Part shown: positions 1 through 9,433 of the stretch, in pieces | How the letters are laid out: every line of letters starts with the position of its first letter | Position numbering within the stretch: position 1 is the first letter of the stretch | Position numbers and translations under genes: made by a program | DNA from: Enterococcus hulanensis | Lineage (GTDB): Bacteria; Bacillota; Bacilli; Lactobacillales; Enterococcaceae | Assembly: GCF_005405485.1 (NCBI RefSeq) | Contig: NZ_BJED01000008.1 | Location: 124,001 to 188,000 of the forward strand | Reading direction: 5' to 3' | Length of the DNA: 64,000 nucleotides | Notes under the pieces: model-generated | What the model was told of the DNA's origin: nothing | The model's database searches: none | Seen by the model: the letters and a program-made list of their open reading frames with translations, nothing else

Positions 1-828
1 TTTCGACAATTGGATAATCCCAGGTTCTTCCTTTTTTAACTCTATACTGACGATTTTTTTTATACTCCGATAATGGACATTCACTGATTGGCAAAAATTT
101 AAATATTCTTTCTTAACAACAGAAAAATCGCAGCCTTTTTTAGCTCCAATCCCCAATACATATCTTCTTGGGACGACTTGTATGATTTTTTCAGTTAGAT
201 TTTCCTCGTTTTTATCTGAGATAAGTAAAACAGCAGCAAAGGAATCAATGGGATCATTTTTTTTAATTACCGTTAATCCTCTAGTATCCTTAACCCATTC
301 TTCACGTTGAATCAGTCCGACCTTTTGATGATTGGCTAAAAGGCGATTAACATTCTTAGTCGTTTCTTTAAAATCAGCATACCAAGCATTAATTTCCTTA
401 CTTAGTACATCGAGCGCCGTTACTTCCTGAACATCCGTGGCAGTGGTAATCACTGGACAGCTGTTCAATTTTGCCGCAATCTCTAGTGTTAACTGATTTG
501 CTCCGCCGATGTGTCCAGATAAAAGACTGATTGTATGTCTTCCCTTTTCATCAAGTACAATAACCGCTGGATCATTTTGCTTATCTTCTAATACTTCTGC
601 AATGCTGCGAACGACGATTCCAGTTGCCATAATACAAACCAATGCATCGTATTGTTTAAAAAGCAGCTGAATGCCTGTTGTAAATCTTCCGGTAGGAAAT
701 ACTGTTAAACCATTTTCTAGTTTGTCTTCAGATACAAAAATTGGGATATTATTATTCCAATTTTCCCGGAGCTCTTTAGCAAGTTTTATTCCTGCCGAGG
801 TCAAAGCTAAAATCGCAACCTTATTCAT
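1..828 (-). CDS. cbiG: CbiG, cobalt-precorrin-5A hydrolase (3' part beyond window)
   Basis: CbiG opens the lactone ring of cobalt-precorrin-5A, releasing acetaldehyde, in the anaerobic (early cobalt insertion) corrin pathway in the cytoplasm. The open frame from the ATG at 828 stays open to the window edge, giving 276 codons; family members are around 340-350 residues, so the C-terminal part lies outside. The start [17 protein letters not shown], the segment [13 protein letters not shown] and the [10 protein letters not shown] stretch near residue 105 are typical of the family. The ATG overlaps the cbiF stop by 8 nt, which suggests translational coupling. Last gene of the cob operon seen here; more cbi genes probably follow to the left. 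Confidence 0.93.
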   Translation of the reverse strand, partial: MNKVAILALTSAGIKLAKELRENWNNNIPIFVSEDKLENGLTVFPTGRFTTGIQLLFKQYDALVCIMATGIVVRSIAEVLEDKQNDPAVIVLDEKGRHTISLLSGHIGGANQLTLEIAAKLNSCPVITTATDVQEVTALDVLSKEINAWYADFKETTKNVNRLLANHQKVGLIQREEWVKDTRGLTVIKKNDPIDSFAAVLLISDKNEENLTEKIIQVVPRRYVLGIGAKKGCDFSVVKKEYLNFCQSVNVHYRSIKKIVSIELKKEEPGIIQLSK

Positions 829-1588
829 TGCTCTTCACATCTCGATATTCATGTTTAAAGGAGGCATCATAAAGCTTGGAATAATAAAATTCATCACCCA
901 AAAATTCACCGACCATAATCAGCGCTGTTTTAGTGATATCTGCTTCTTCAATTTGTTCTGCAATCTTTTCTAATGTACTAACAATTTTCTTTTCCTCTGG
1001 CCAAGTTGCCTTATAGATGACTGCTGCGGGGGTAGTCGGTTGATAACCTCCAGCGATCAACTCCTCAACCACTTGAGCTATTCCCTGAATCGAAAGAAAA
1101 ATCACCATTGAAGTTTGATGCTGAGCAAAAGAGCGTAAACTTTCTTTTTCTGGTACCGGTGTTCTTCCTGCCATCCGCGTGATAATCACACTTTGAGATA
1201 TCTCAGGAACTGTATATTCCACTCCTAAACTAGAGGCCGCACCCAAAAAGGAGCTGACACCTGGTGTACAAGTAAATTCAATTTCACGTTTTTTTAATTC
1301 TTCAATTTGTTCGCGAATGGAACCGTAGATCGAGAAATCACCTGTTTGCAACCTGACGACCTCACTGTTTGATCGAACACCGTGCTCCATTTCATCAATG
1401 ATCTCCGTTAGATTCATTGAGGCACTGTTGAAAATCTTACAGTCCTTCGAACAATATTTCAGAAGCTCAGGATTTACGAGTGATCCTGCATAAATAACGA
1501 TATCGGCCGAACTTAGAAGCTGATATCCTTTATACGTGATAAGCTCGGGATCGCCCGGACCTGCACCAACAAAATGTACCTTTGCCAT
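821..1588 (-). CDS. cbiF: CbiF, cobalt-precorrin-4 C11-methyltransferase
   Basis: SAM-dependent methylation of cobalt-precorrin-4 at C11. The 255-residue product has the tetrapyrrole methylase N-terminal glycine loop ([15 protein letters not shown]), the [16 protein letters not shown] segment and the [12 protein letters not shown] motif near residue 97, as expected for CbiF/CobM. I place the start at the ATG of MAKVHF (1588), because an AGAGGAA ribosome site lies 7-8 nt upstream; an upstream in-frame start adds nine residues that do not fit the family. It follows cbiT by only 4 nt and overlaps cbiG, so it is within the cob operon. Confidence 0.95.
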   Translation of the reverse strand: MAKVHFVGAGPGDPELITYKGYQLLSSADIVIYAGSLVNPELLKYCSKDCKIFNSASMNLTEIIDEMEHGVRSNSEVVRLQTGDFSIYGSIREQIEELKKREIEFTCTPGVSSFLGAASSLGVEYTVPEISQSVIITRMAGRTPVPEKESLRSFAQHQTSMVIFLSIQGIAQVVEELIAGGYQPTTPAAVIYKATWPEEKKIVSTLEKIAEQIEEADITKTALIMVGEFLGDEFYYSKLYDASFKHEYRDVKSNE

Positions 1589-1592
1589 ACAA

Positions 1593-2147
1593 CTATTCCT
1601 CTTTTCTCGTTTCAATAATGATTACTGGATTTTGCGGCTTAAAATAATGACCTTGACCTAATTTTGTATACTGACCAACTTGCAACTGAATCACTTGAAA
1701 AGGATAAAGTTCATCCTCCAGCCATCTAATAGCTTCAAGCGCATTTTCTATTAGAATAAAATTCAGTACTAAGCGTCCGCCTGGTTTTAAGCTTTGAAAG
1801 CCCCAAGCTAATATTTCTGAAAGACTTCCGCCTGTTCCGCCTATAAAAATAGCGTCAAAAGTATCGTTCAACTCAACTGGTGCCTTTGCCAAAATGCTTT
1901 TTATATTGGTTAACTGAAACTTGTTTTGATTCAGCTTTAAGACATCGAGTGCAGCCTGCTTCGAGTCAATCGTTGTGACCATTAGTTTTGGATACATATA
2001 GGCTGCTTCGATTGCCATACTGCCCGTTCCAGTACCAATGTCCAAAAATTTCTCTGCTTTTTGCAGCTGCAGCTTTGCCAAGCTAACCGTTCGAACTTCT
2101 TCTTTCGTCATCGGAACTTCTCCGCGAATAAAACAATCATCCTTCAT
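1593..2147 (-). CDS. cbiT: CbiT, cobalt-precorrin-6B C15-methyltransferase (decarboxylating)
   Basis: CbiT methylates C15 and decarboxylates the C12 acetate side chain of cobalt-precorrin-7 (naming varies). The 184-residue protein begins with the usual [14 protein letters not shown] leader, followed by the SAM-binding glycine motif [16 protein letters not shown] around residues 35-50 and IFIGGTGG near residue 100. It is a stand-alone CbiT, as in other anaerobic-pathway Firmicutes, rather than fused to CbiE as in CobL. Its ATG lies inside the end of cbiE (11-nt overlap), so the pair is probably translationally coupled. An internal ATG at 2111 has a ribosome-site-like sequence, but the family motif before it favours the longer start. 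Confidence 0.94.
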   Translation of the reverse strand: MKDDCFIRGEVPMTKEEVRTVSLAKLQLQKAEKFLDIGTGTGSMAIEAAYMYPKLMVTTIDSKQAALDVLKLNQNKFQLTNIKSILAKAPVELNDTFDAIFIGGTGGSLSEILAWGFQSLKPGGRLVLNFILIENALEAIRWLEDELYPFQVIQLQVGQYTKLGQGHYFKPQNPVIIIETRKEE

Positions 2148-2748
2148 TTATCATCACCACTGCATTCATTTGATAGTCTTCATCAGGAACTTCACAGGCC
2201 TTGTAACAGCTAATCTTTTCATCAGAGTAGCTAAGATTTTCTCCAATATAAAAAATTGTCTTGCTGCCTCGCTTTACCGCTTCTTGAGCTAGCTGATAGG
2301 GTCCATTAACTTTATCCGTAACAATTCCAACTTTTGGTAATTTAAAGAGCAATGAAAAGTCAGGGATTCGGCCATGACTACTGGTAATAAAGCAGTCTTC
2401 CATCGGAATATTTAAACGATTAAATAAATAGTGAAGCGAACTGATTCCTGGCAAAATCGTCAATTTTTCTGATGAAAATCGTTTGGTTAACCATTTCCCA
2501 ATACCATAAGTCAATGGATCTCCAGAAGCTAAAAGTACAATCTCCTCGTTTTGATGATCTGTTAAAAATACAGCCAGATCATCTAAATTACGAGGGAGCT
2601 GGCGGCATTTATTTATTTTGTTTGCTGGGACAATCTTCAACTGCCTTTCGCTTCCGATAATTAATTCTGCTGCAGCAATTGCATCTTTGGCTCTATCAAA
2701 CAAATAATCCTGTGTTCCTCCCGGTCCAATTCCAACAACAGTGATCAT
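2137..2748 (-). CDS. cbiE: CbiE, cobalt-precorrin-7 C5-methyltransferase
   Basis: Tetrapyrrole methylase acting at C5 in the late methylation steps. The 203-residue product shows VVGIGPGG at the N-terminus, LLASGDPLTYGIG near residue 75, and LPGISSLHYLFNRL near residue 100, all normal for CbiE. Two in-frame ATGs compete. I chose 2748, because GGAGG lies 7 nt upstream and the codon overlaps the cbiD stop as ATGA; the ATG at 2754 sits directly on the ribosome site. Together with the separate CbiT it does the work of the aerobic CobL. Confidence 0.93.
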   Translation of the reverse strand: MITVVGIGPGGTQDYLFDRAKDAIAAAELIIGSERQLKIVPANKINKCRQLPRNLDDLAVFLTDHQNEEIVLLASGDPLTYGIGKWLTKRFSSEKLTILPGISSLHYLFNRLNIPMEDCFITSSHGRIPDFSLLFKLPKVGIVTDKVNGPYQLAQEAVKRGSKTIFYIGENLSYSDEKISCYKACEVPDEDYQMNAVVMINEG

Positions 2749-3866
2749 TTCCATTCCTCCTTCAACGACTCAAGTGATTTAGTTGAAGCTAAGTAACCTC
2801 TTTGAGAAGAAAATAAAACGACCTCGATAGTTGGTTCATGCTTTCGATATTTTAGTAGACCTTCAGAACGTTGTTTTATTTTTTCAGCTATGACTTCATA
2901 AACTTCTTCATAGCCTGTATTTGCAATAATCTCTCCTGCTGCTTCTGTCGTTAAGCATTTTTGAATTTGTTTTAGTTGCGCAACTGGCATACCTAACAAA
3001 GCTAGATTGGCAATCAAAATTTCAGTTCGCGCATCCGCATCCTTGCTATGGGTGGAAAAAATACCAGCAGAAACTTTGATCAACTTTCCTAAATGTCCTA
3101 CCATCAATATTTTTTCAAATTCCAAACGCTGCACCTCTTTCAGAACGTATCCGACAAAATTGCTCATAGAAACAATTTTATCTTTACTAAGCTGCAGTGT
3201 TTGAAGAACGAAATCTTCTCCATAATTTCCTGGACATAAGATTACTGAGCGCTGACCTTGGCTTTTCTTCATTTCTAGTTCTAGGGAAATAGACTGTTTC
3301 CAGCCTTCTTCAGACATGGGCGTGACAATACCCGTAGTTCCTAAAATTGAAATACCGCCGATAATTCCCAAACGACGGTTCATCGTTTGATTTGCAATAG
3401 TTGCCCCTTCTGGAGCAAAAATCATGATATCTGCCCCTTGGTCTGGTCCAATGATTTCTCGAACAGATGCTTCAATCATTTTTCTTGGAACCGGATTGAT
3501 CGCAGCCTCGCCCACGGGAAGCTGCAAGCCAACTTCCGTTACTCGGCCGATACCGATGCCGCCATCAATAACAATTTGATTTGTTGTTGTTTTTGCAACC
3601 CTTGCTCCAATCAGCATCCCGTCCGTTGCATCAACATCGTCACCACCGTCTTTTACGACAAAAGCTTGGCATCCTTCTTTCTTCATTTCCATCGAAGCGA
3701 TCGGAATCGTTAATTTTTCTTTATTCGGCAATTCGATTTGAACATTCTCATGAGCCTCATCCTTGAATAGCAAACATGCTGCTGCGGTTGCAGCTGCCGT
3801 CGCGCAAGAACCCGTGGTGTATCCCTTGCGTAATTTTTTTCCATTATAGAAAACAAATTCCTCCAT
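2745..3866 (-). CDS. cbiD: CbiD, cobalt-precorrin-5B C1-methyltransferase
   Basis: CbiD transfers a methyl group to C1 of cobalt-precorrin-5B after CbiG action. The 373-residue length is normal. The N-terminal LRKGYTTGSCATAAATAAA motif is the family signature, and the glycine-rich VKDGGDDVDATDGMLIGARV and GGISILGTTGIVTPMSEE segments agree. The start ATG shares a base with the cbiC stop and the stop overlaps cbiE as ATGA, so translation is coupled on both sides. No truncation or unusual residues were noticed. Confidence 0.96.
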   Translation of the reverse strand: MEEFVFYNGKKLRKGYTTGSCATAAATAAACLLFKDEAHENVQIELPNKEKLTIPIASMEMKKEGCQAFVVKDGGDDVDATDGMLIGARVAKTTTNQIVIDGGIGIGRVTEVGLQLPVGEAAINPVPRKMIEASVREIIGPDQGADIMIFAPEGATIANQTMNRRLGIIGGISILGTTGIVTPMSEEGWKQSISLELEMKKSQGQRSVILCPGNYGEDFVLQTLQLSKDKIVSMSNFVGYVLKEVQRLEFEKILMVGHLGKLIKVSAGIFSTHSKDADARTEILIANLALLGMPVAQLKQIQKCLTTEAAGEIIANTGYEEVYEVIAEKIKQRSEGLLKYRKHEPTIEVVLFSSQRGYLASTKSLESLKEEWK

Positions 3867-4516
3867 CAGCTTTCCCTTTCTACTAACTGGTAAAGCATTG
3901 CATTGATGATCGCGGCCGCAACATTACTACCGCCTTTTCGTCCCCTGGCGACAATAGATGGAACATCGCTTTCAAATAGAGCTTCCTTTGATTCGGCTGC
4001 TCCAACAAAACCAACAGGAGCTCCAATAACTGCTGATGCTGCTAATTTCTTTTTGTCAATTAACTCCAATAGTTTAAAAATTGCAGTCGGTGCATTGCCG
4101 ATGACAAAGAGTTTTGGCCCCTCAACGTTTGCTGCTCGTTCGATTCCTGCCATTGAACGGGTCATCCCTTTAGCCTTTGCTTGTTCAGCAACTTCAGGAT
4201 CAGCTATATAGCATTCATATCGAATACCCAATTTATCTAAAATCCGTTTATTGATCCCGCTAAGAGCCATCGTCGTATCTGTAAAAATAGTGCCATTGCC
4301 TGCTAAGAAAAAAGTTTCTAATTCTGTGATGACATCATTGGAAAATACAAGATTTTTCAAATAATCAAAATCTGCACTCGTGTGAATCACACGTTTGATG
4401 ATTTTCTCTTCTGTAGTATTAAAAAAGACGAAATTAGGAAACTCCTTGTCGATAATTTCTTGAATAATATGGAAACTTTCTTCTTCAATCATTTGCGGAT
4501 TTTTTATATAGTCCAC
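3866..4516 (-). CDS. cbiC: CbiC, cobalt-precorrin-8 methylmutase
   Basis: CbiC moves the C11 methyl group to C12, turning cobalt-precorrin-8 into cobyrinate. The protein has the VIHTSADFDY motif carrying the catalytic histidine near residue 45, the TDTTMALSGIN motif near residue 85, and the glycine-rich VIGAPVGFVGAAESK and ARGRKGGSNVAAA segments at the C-terminus. I prefer the GTG at 4516 (protein start VDYIKNPQMIEEES, 216 residues) because AGAGGG lies 6 nt upstream; the further upstream GTG at 4534 lacks any ribosome site. Confidence 0.92.
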   Translation of the reverse strand: MDYIKNPQMIEEESFHIIQEIIDKEFPNFVFFNTTEEKIIKRVIHTSADFDYLKNLVFSNDVITELETFFLAGNGTIFTDTTMALSGINKRILDKLGIRYECYIADPEVAEQAKAKGMTRSMAGIERAANVEGPKLFVIGNAPTAIFKLLELIDKKKLAASAVIGAPVGFVGAAESKEALFESDVPSIVARGRKGGSNVAAAIINAMLYQLVERES

Positions 4517-4530
4517 ACGATTCCCTCTTT

Positions 4531-5487
4531 TCACAAAAAATAGTAGTTGATAAAAAATGCTATCACACTGAATGCAATAAGACTCAAAACAGCGGCCGTA
4601 TATAATAAAGCATTTGCGGTTAAAATATCTTTGGGTTCTGCTGAACGTAACGGCATCCCGATAGTCGGTTTATAAATCTCTATGCCGTGATAAAGGTGTG
4701 TTCCTCCTAGTTGAATCCCTAGGGCTCCTGCCACGACGGCTTCTGGATAACCGCTGTTGGGACTTTTATGATTTCGACAATCTTTTTTTCCGACCGTCCA
4801 CGCATTAGCAGTATTGAGCTGCAACAATTTGGCGGCGCCCAGTAAATACAACCAAGTCAAACGAGCGGGAATAAAATTCCATAGATCATCCATTTTTGCT
4901 GAAAACCAGCCGATTGCTCGATACTTTGGAGTTACATAACCCACCATCGAATCAAGTGTATTCACAGCTTTGTACATCATCGCCAAAGTTGGTCCTCCGA
5001 TGAATAGGCAAAGCAACGGGGCGATCACCCCATCACTAGTGTTTTCGGCAACTGTTTCAATCGTTGCTTTAGTAATTTCTTCTTTCGTTAACTCATTCGT
5101 ATCTCTGCCAACAATCATCGCCACCTGCTTACGAGCATTTTCTAAACTGTCATGCACCAATTTTTGATAAACTTTTTTTCCTTCTATTGATAGGCTTTTA
5201 GTTGCCAACGTTGTGTAAGCCAAATAGACATAACAGAACCTCCCCAAGAAAGGATGGACCAAGTAGCCTAACCGTAAAATTGAGTAAGTAATGAGTCCCG
5301 ATCCTAAAACAGTGACCAGCCACAAAAGGATGCCCCAGCGAAATCTCTCTTTTTCATTTTTAGTTTGAATGAATTTTTGCTGAAACCAGGCAATAAAATT
5401 GCCAATGACTTTGATCGGATGCGGCCAGTTGTAAGGATCACCAATCAGCAGATCTAATAAAAATGCAATAACAATCAAACCAATCAT
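4531..5487 (-). CDS. cbiB: CbiB, adenosylcobinamide-phosphate synthase
   Basis: Membrane enzyme that attaches the aminopropanol phosphate arm (made by CobD) to adenosylcobyric acid. The 318-residue product begins with a hydrophobic LIVIAFLLDLLIGDPYNWPHPI segment, whose GDP-xx-PHP core is the family signature, and has GRDTNELTKEEI and TVAENTSDGVIAPL motifs around residues 125-155. Several membrane segments are visible, including a C-terminal one. The start overlaps the cbiA stop by 4 nt (ATGA). The genes for CobD, threonine kinase and CbiB lie in one operon, which supports aminopropanol-phosphate arm assembly from threonine. Confidence 0.95.
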   Translation of the reverse strand: MIGLIVIAFLLDLLIGDPYNWPHPIKVIGNFIAWFQQKFIQTKNEKERFRWGILLWLVTVLGSGLITYSILRLGYLVHPFLGRFCYVYLAYTTLATKSLSIEGKKVYQKLVHDSLENARKQVAMIVGRDTNELTKEEITKATIETVAENTSDGVIAPLLCLFIGGPTLAMMYKAVNTLDSMVGYVTPKYRAIGWFSAKMDDLWNFIPARLTWLYLLGAAKLLQLNTANAWTVGKKDCRNHKSPNSGYPEAVVAGALGIQLGGTHLYHGIEIYKPTIGMPLRSAEPKDILTANALLYTAAVLSLIAFSVIAFFINYYFL

Positions 5488-6839
5488 GAGCCCTCCCTCA
5501 CTTGCTGCAATAGATTCTGTAAAAAATATTCGCTTTGATAGAAATGAAGATGCAGATAACTGCCAAATGTATTTTTCTTTTGATAACCGCCAGTCCAGTT
5601 TTTTACCACTTCTCCATCTCGTTTTTTGGTCATTTTTAACACTGTTGCTTCTTTAGTGTTAAAGATCGAATGATGAAATTCATGACCCACCACAGTCGTG
5701 CCTTTTTTACCGATGAGCGTATCTTCTTTAATCTCGCCATAACAGTAGCCAAATTTTCTCAACCCCGCGGTCATTTCACTGATCCCATCAAAAATTCCTA
5801 CCATTGGATAAAGCTGCTCATCTTTTTTGAATGAGGAGCCTAGATACATCAATCCTCCGCACTCTGCTAATATGAATGCGCCCTGCTCATGCTTTTCTTT
5901 AATACTTTTTCGTATCAGATTATTTTCAGCAAGCTGCAGCGCAAATTCTTCAGGATTACCACCGCCAAAATAATATAAATCAGCATCGGGAAGTTGATGA
6001 CCCCTCATTGGACTAAAGGAAATGAGCTCCACTCCGTGCGCAGCCAACAGCTCAAGATTATCTTGATAATAAAAGTGAAATGCTTCATCTAGTGCATAGG
6101 CCACCTTGAGTTCAGAAAACTGCGGATATTTTGACTGCTTATATGACACTTCTTCTTCTGGTAATTTTTCTATTAAACTCTGAGAATCAAATGTCTTTTC
6201 CAAAGATTCTGCAACTTGCTGGATTTTTTCAGTGACATCATCGATTTCTCTATCAGGTACTAATCCTAGCTGTCTAGAAGGAAGTTCTATTCCTGCTTCA
6301 CGCTTCAAATAGCCGAAAACTGGAATATTCGTATACGTCTCGACTGCTTTTTTAATTAATTGATAATGGGTTTCGGAGGCAACTTTGTTAATAATCACTC
6401 CGCAAATCATGAGATCGGGATCAAAATCAGCAAATCCCTTTACTACAGCGGCGACTGAGGTTGAAGCCGACTGTCCATTGACCACTAACAACACTGGACA
6501 GTTCAATTGTTTTGCTACTCCTGCGCTAGAACAAAAATCTTTATCTACACCTAATCCATCAAAAAGCCCCATTACTCCTTCAATCACACAAATATCTGCA
6601 TGTTGGGCTTCCTTTTCAAATAAGGCCCGCAGCCGTGTCTGATCCTGAACTAAAAACATATCTAGATTACGCGAAGGTTTTCCTGTTATTCGAGTATGGT
6701 ATTGTGTATCGACATAATCTGGTCCGACTTTATAAGGCTGAATTTGATACCCTTGATTCTGTAAAAGCTTCATCAAACCAAGTGTTATCGTCGTTTTTCC
6801 TGAGCCGCTGGAAACTGCGGCGACCATCAGCTTCTTCAT
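5484..6839 (-). CDS. cbiA: CbiA, cobyrinate a,c-diamide synthase
   Basis: ATP- and glutamine-dependent amidation of the a and c side chains of cobyrinate. The 451-residue protein has an N-terminal P-loop-like dethiobiotin-synthase fold (VAAVSSGSGKTTITLGLMK), the VEGVMGLFDG-type segment near residue 85, and a C-terminal class I glutamine amidotransferase domain with FILAECGGLMYLG (nucleophile Cys near residue 330) and a GHEFHHS histidine. A GAGGGG ribosome site lies 5 nt before the ATG. The first 110 nt overlap the reading frame of the upstream kinase gene, which is unusual (see findings). Confidence 0.95.
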   Translation of the reverse strand: MKKLMVAAVSSGSGKTTITLGLMKLLQNQGYQIQPYKVGPDYVDTQYHTRITGKPSRNLDMFLVQDQTRLRALFEKEAQHADICVIEGVMGLFDGLGVDKDFCSSAGVAKQLNCPVLLVVNGQSASTSVAAVVKGFADFDPDLMICGVIINKVASETHYQLIKKAVETYTNIPVFGYLKREAGIELPSRQLGLVPDREIDDVTEKIQQVAESLEKTFDSQSLIEKLPEEEVSYKQSKYPQFSELKVAYALDEAFHFYYQDNLELLAAHGVELISFSPMRGHQLPDADLYYFGGGNPEEFALQLAENNLIRKSIKEKHEQGAFILAECGGLMYLGSSFKKDEQLYPMVGIFDGISEMTAGLRKFGYCYGEIKEDTLIGKKGTTVVGHEFHHSIFNTKEATVLKMTKKRDGEVVKNWTGGYQKKNTFGSYLHLHFYQSEYFLQNLLQQVREGS

Positions 6840-7719
6840 CGTTTCCCCTCACTTCTTTCAGCTGTACGCCTTGATAACAGCTTTGATGGTCACTCACTTT
6901 TGAATAGCAGCGATTAAGTTCGGATCGCTGAATAGCTGTCAAAACTGTGTCGATTTCTTCTTGAGTTTCAACCATTATCCCGATTACAGAACCGCTATGC
7001 GCAACGTTGACACCCAACCACTGATGTTGACGTTGAAGCTTTAGTAATTCTGAAAAATAAGGCTTAGGTAAAATTTTTTGATTCAATATAGCACTTTGAA
7101 TCGCTGCTTCCCCAAGCAGTTTTACAGATCGTTCCTTTACAGCTTTCGCGTAATGAAGATAAACTTTTTCAAATTGTGTACGTTGCTGATAGAATAAACG
7201 ATCAGTTTCTTTTGAATGAAAGGCTTCTGTTGTAACGGTTTTTTTCGGTTCCAAAACAACTACATAAAAATGCGGTGCCCAACCACTTTCCTCTCTAACC
7301 AGACCATCCTTTTGTTCAAATAGGGTGAGAGTCGGGAAAAGTATGCTGTCAGTTCGTTCGATTGCCAGACAAATTTCTATGATCTCTTCCATTGATATCG
7401 TTTTTCCATGAAAAGCTGCAACAGCCTGACAGGTAGCTGCGATGTCTGCTGTACTACTCGCCATCCCTTTAGCTACCGGCAATTCTGAATCAATCGATAG
7501 TGAAATGTTCTTACTATCTGTATCGGGAAGATCAAAGTGAACCAAGGTTCTTTGTAAAGCCTCTTTAGCTTTTGAGTGACTATGCTCAAAAGAACTTCCT
7601 GGAGAAATAGTCACGTTGGAAAAGCGATCAATGCCGTAACTGACTAATTTTTGCGAATCACCAAGCCATCCTTGAATTAGTTCGCCGCATGAGCCGGGAC
7701 AAGAAGCTGTCACTCGCAT
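6730..7719 (-). CDS. pduX: PduX-like L-threonine kinase
   Basis: GHMP-family kinase that would phosphorylate L-threonine, giving the substrate for the CobD decarboxylase next door. The N-terminus (VTASCPGSCGELIQGWL) and the ATP-binding LPVAKGMASSTADIAA motif near residue 85 are characteristic of PduX. The start overlaps the cobD stop by 10 nt. The frame is 329 residues against about 300 for the family, and the last ~37 codons lie inside cbiA in another frame; their sequence is low-quality (charged, not family-like). A TGA lies in a neighbouring frame just before the cbiA start. A natural long overlap or a recent frameshift at the 3' end are both possible. Confidence 0.85.
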   Translation of the reverse strand: MRVTASCPGSCGELIQGWLGDSQKLVSYGIDRFSNVTISPGSSFEHSHSKAKEALQRTLVHFDLPDTDSKNISLSIDSELPVAKGMASSTADIAATCQAVAAFHGKTISMEEIIEICLAIERTDSILFPTLTLFEQKDGLVREESGWAPHFYVVVLEPKKTVTTEAFHSKETDRLFYQQRTQFEKVYLHYAKAVKERSVKLLGEAAIQSAILNQKILPKPYFSELLKLQRQHQWLGVNVAHSGSVIGIMVETQEEIDTVLTAIQRSELNRCYSKVSDHQSCYQGVQLKEVRGNDEEADGRRSFQRLRKNDDNTWFDEAFTESRVSNSAL

Positions 7720-8780
7720 AAAATCGCCCCCAATGCTTCTAGTAATAATTGGTTTTCCGCTCTAGATTTAACCGCGATTCGATAATATTTTTGGGTCAAT
7801 CCCTTAAAGCTGCTGCAATTTCGAATCAAAATATTCTTCTGAATCATTTTTTCTTGCAGACACCCCTCACCTAAATAACGAAAGAAAAGAAAATTCGTTT
7901 GGCTGGGAAATAGTTCCAGCTCTTTAAACGTGGATAAACCTTTTTCTAAAAAGAGACGTTCCTTTACAATGTAGTGTTGACTCTCTTCTATAAATTGTGT
8001 TTCCTTCAATGCCTGCTGACCGGCTAAATCAGCAAATGTATTGATATGCCACGGAATCGTCTTTTTGTTTATTTCTGCTAAAACCGTCGAGTTGCTTGTC
8101 AGCAAATAACCTAATCGTAATCCTGGAATCGCAAACATTTTGGTCAGTGAGCGAAAAATGAATAAGTTCTGATATTCTTTGATTGCTGAAACAAGTGAAT
8201 GTTCCTCTTTCGTAAAATCTACAAACGCTTCGTCAACGATTAAACTCATTTCGTTTTCTCGGCAAAAGGTTAACAGCTCATCTAATTCGGATTGCTTTAA
8301 TAATTGTCCTGTTGGATTATTGGGATTACAAAGACAAATTCCCGTAACTTTCTGCTTTCTCGCTGTTTGAATGAATTCTGAAATCGACCATTGAAAATTT
8401 CGCTGCTCCAAATTGAAGTAGCAAAATTCTGTATTTTGTTGACTAAAGGCCTCCTCATATTCCATGAAAGTTGGTGCAAGCAGCAGCATTTTCTCTAATC
8501 TCAAGGTGCGTCCCAGCATAAAAATCGCTTCAGCTGCCCCGTTTGCTGGATAAACATACGTCTCTGGAATTTCATGAAACGTTGCGATCGTTTGAATCAA
8601 CGAGCGATAACGAATATCTGGATAATGAATTAAATCCTCAATGCTGCTAGTTAAAACTTGCTTGATTTCCTCTGGAATGCCTAGTGGATTGATGTTTGCA
8701 CTAAAATCAATCAACTGCTGTTTGTCCTTTTGATAAATTTCACTAATTTCTTGAATATTGCCTCCATGCTTAGCTGCCAT
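7710..8780 (-). CDS. cobD: CobD, L-threonine-O-3-phosphate decarboxylase
   Basis: PLP-dependent class I/II aminotransferase-fold enzyme making (R)-1-aminopropan-2-ol phosphate for the corrin lower-loop linker. The 356-residue protein opens with KHGGNIQEI and IDFSANINPLGIP, has CLCNPNNPTGQLL near residue 150, LIVDEAFVDF near residue 180, and the PLP-lysine region FRSLTKMFAIPGLRLGYLL near residue 210-225. These match CobD more closely than histidinol-phosphate aminotransferase, and the cob context agrees. It is preceded by the S-component gene with a 21-nt gap and overlaps the threonine kinase gene. Confidence 0.94.
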   Translation of the reverse strand: MAAKHGGNIQEISEIYQKDKQQLIDFSANINPLGIPEEIKQVLTSSIEDLIHYPDIRYRSLIQTIATFHEIPETYVYPANGAAEAIFMLGRTLRLEKMLLLAPTFMEYEEAFSQQNTEFCYFNLEQRNFQWSISEFIQTARKQKVTGICLCNPNNPTGQLLKQSELDELLTFCRENEMSLIVDEAFVDFTKEEHSLVSAIKEYQNLFIFRSLTKMFAIPGLRLGYLLTSNSTVLAEINKKTIPWHINTFADLAGQQALKETQFIEESQHYIVKERLFLEKGLSTFKELELFPSQTNFLFFRYLGEGCLQEKMIQKNILIRNCSSFKGLTQKYYRIAVKSRAENQLLLEALGAILCE

Positions 8781-8801
8781 ATCAACGACTCCGATTTTTA
8801 A

Positions 8802-9302
8802 TTATTTTAAAAAAATTGCTTCTTTATATTTTGAGGGAATGCCGAGAATCACGACCTCAGACAAACATAAATTAACGACAGTTGCCAAAGTTAATGGAAC
8901 AAACAACATGAAGACAACCGGTCCCATGATTGGATACAGCAACAATAAATCAAGCGGTACATTAATTGTGTAGCCAACTAACATTGAAACGACTGAAGCG
9001 ACAACTTTATTCTTTGAGAGTTTTCTGCGTGTCCAGCTGTAAAAAAACATACAGGCTGCCATCAATACCGCAATAATTAAGTGGATCGGCAAGGTATTAG
9101 GAAAGCCGGATAATAAAGCAGAGATCATGTGACCGAAAAAGCCTAAAAAAGCACCTGCTGCTGGTCCTAGAATAATCGCGCCGATAAATGCCGGAAATGA
9201 ATCTAATGCGATCGAACCTAAAATTTTGATATTTGCGCCAATTACACAGAGAGCCAGTAGAATTGCCAGTGTTGCCAACTTCTTTGTTGAATACTTCATC
9301 AT
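8802..9302 (-). CDS. ECF transporter S component, probable corrinoid-precursor uptake (CblT-like)
   Basis: Small integral membrane substrate-binding (S) subunit of an energy-coupling-factor transporter. The 166-residue protein has about five to six hydrophobic helices, starts with KLATLAILLALCVIGANIKI and contains GAIILGPAAGAFLGFFGHMIS, typical of the ECF_trnsprt family. No energizing module genes lie beside it, as is usual when the housekeeping EcfA/A'/T module is shared. Being first in the cob operon directly behind a cobalamin riboswitch, it most likely imports a cobalamin precursor such as alpha-ribazole or a lower-ligand base, or cobalamin itself; the sequence does not decide. Start chosen at 9302, 6 nt after AGGAGG; ATG 9299 is also possible. 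Confidence 0.8.
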   Translation of the reverse strand: MMKYSTKKLATLAILLALCVIGANIKILGSIALDSFPAFIGAIILGPAAGAFLGFFGHMISALLSGFPNTLPIHLIIAVLMAACMFFYSWTRRKLSKNKVVASVVSMLVGYTINVPLDLLLLYPIMGPVVFMLFVPLTLATVVNLCLSEVVILGIPSKYKEAIFLK

Positions 9303-9314
9303 AAATTCCCTCCT

Positions 9315-9360
9315 AAAAAATAAACACGACGAGTCCAAAAAAGATGGGCTCGCCGCGTTT
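9315..9360 (-). terminator. Terminator between cobalamin riboswitch and cob operon
   Basis: On the minus strand, a GC-rich hairpin with arms at 9349-9358 and 9324-9333 (about 9-10 bp with wobble pairs) is followed by a T-rich run that ends directly before the AGGAGG of the S-component gene. This is the probable expression platform of the riboswitch: ligand binding would favour this terminator and switch off the operon. Confidence 0.75.
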
Positions 9361-9433
9361 TTAATTTGTCTAAATTTCTTAATAGACCGTCAGCAAAATA
9401 ATCTTCCCGATCCAATTATTTTTTAATCCCTAA

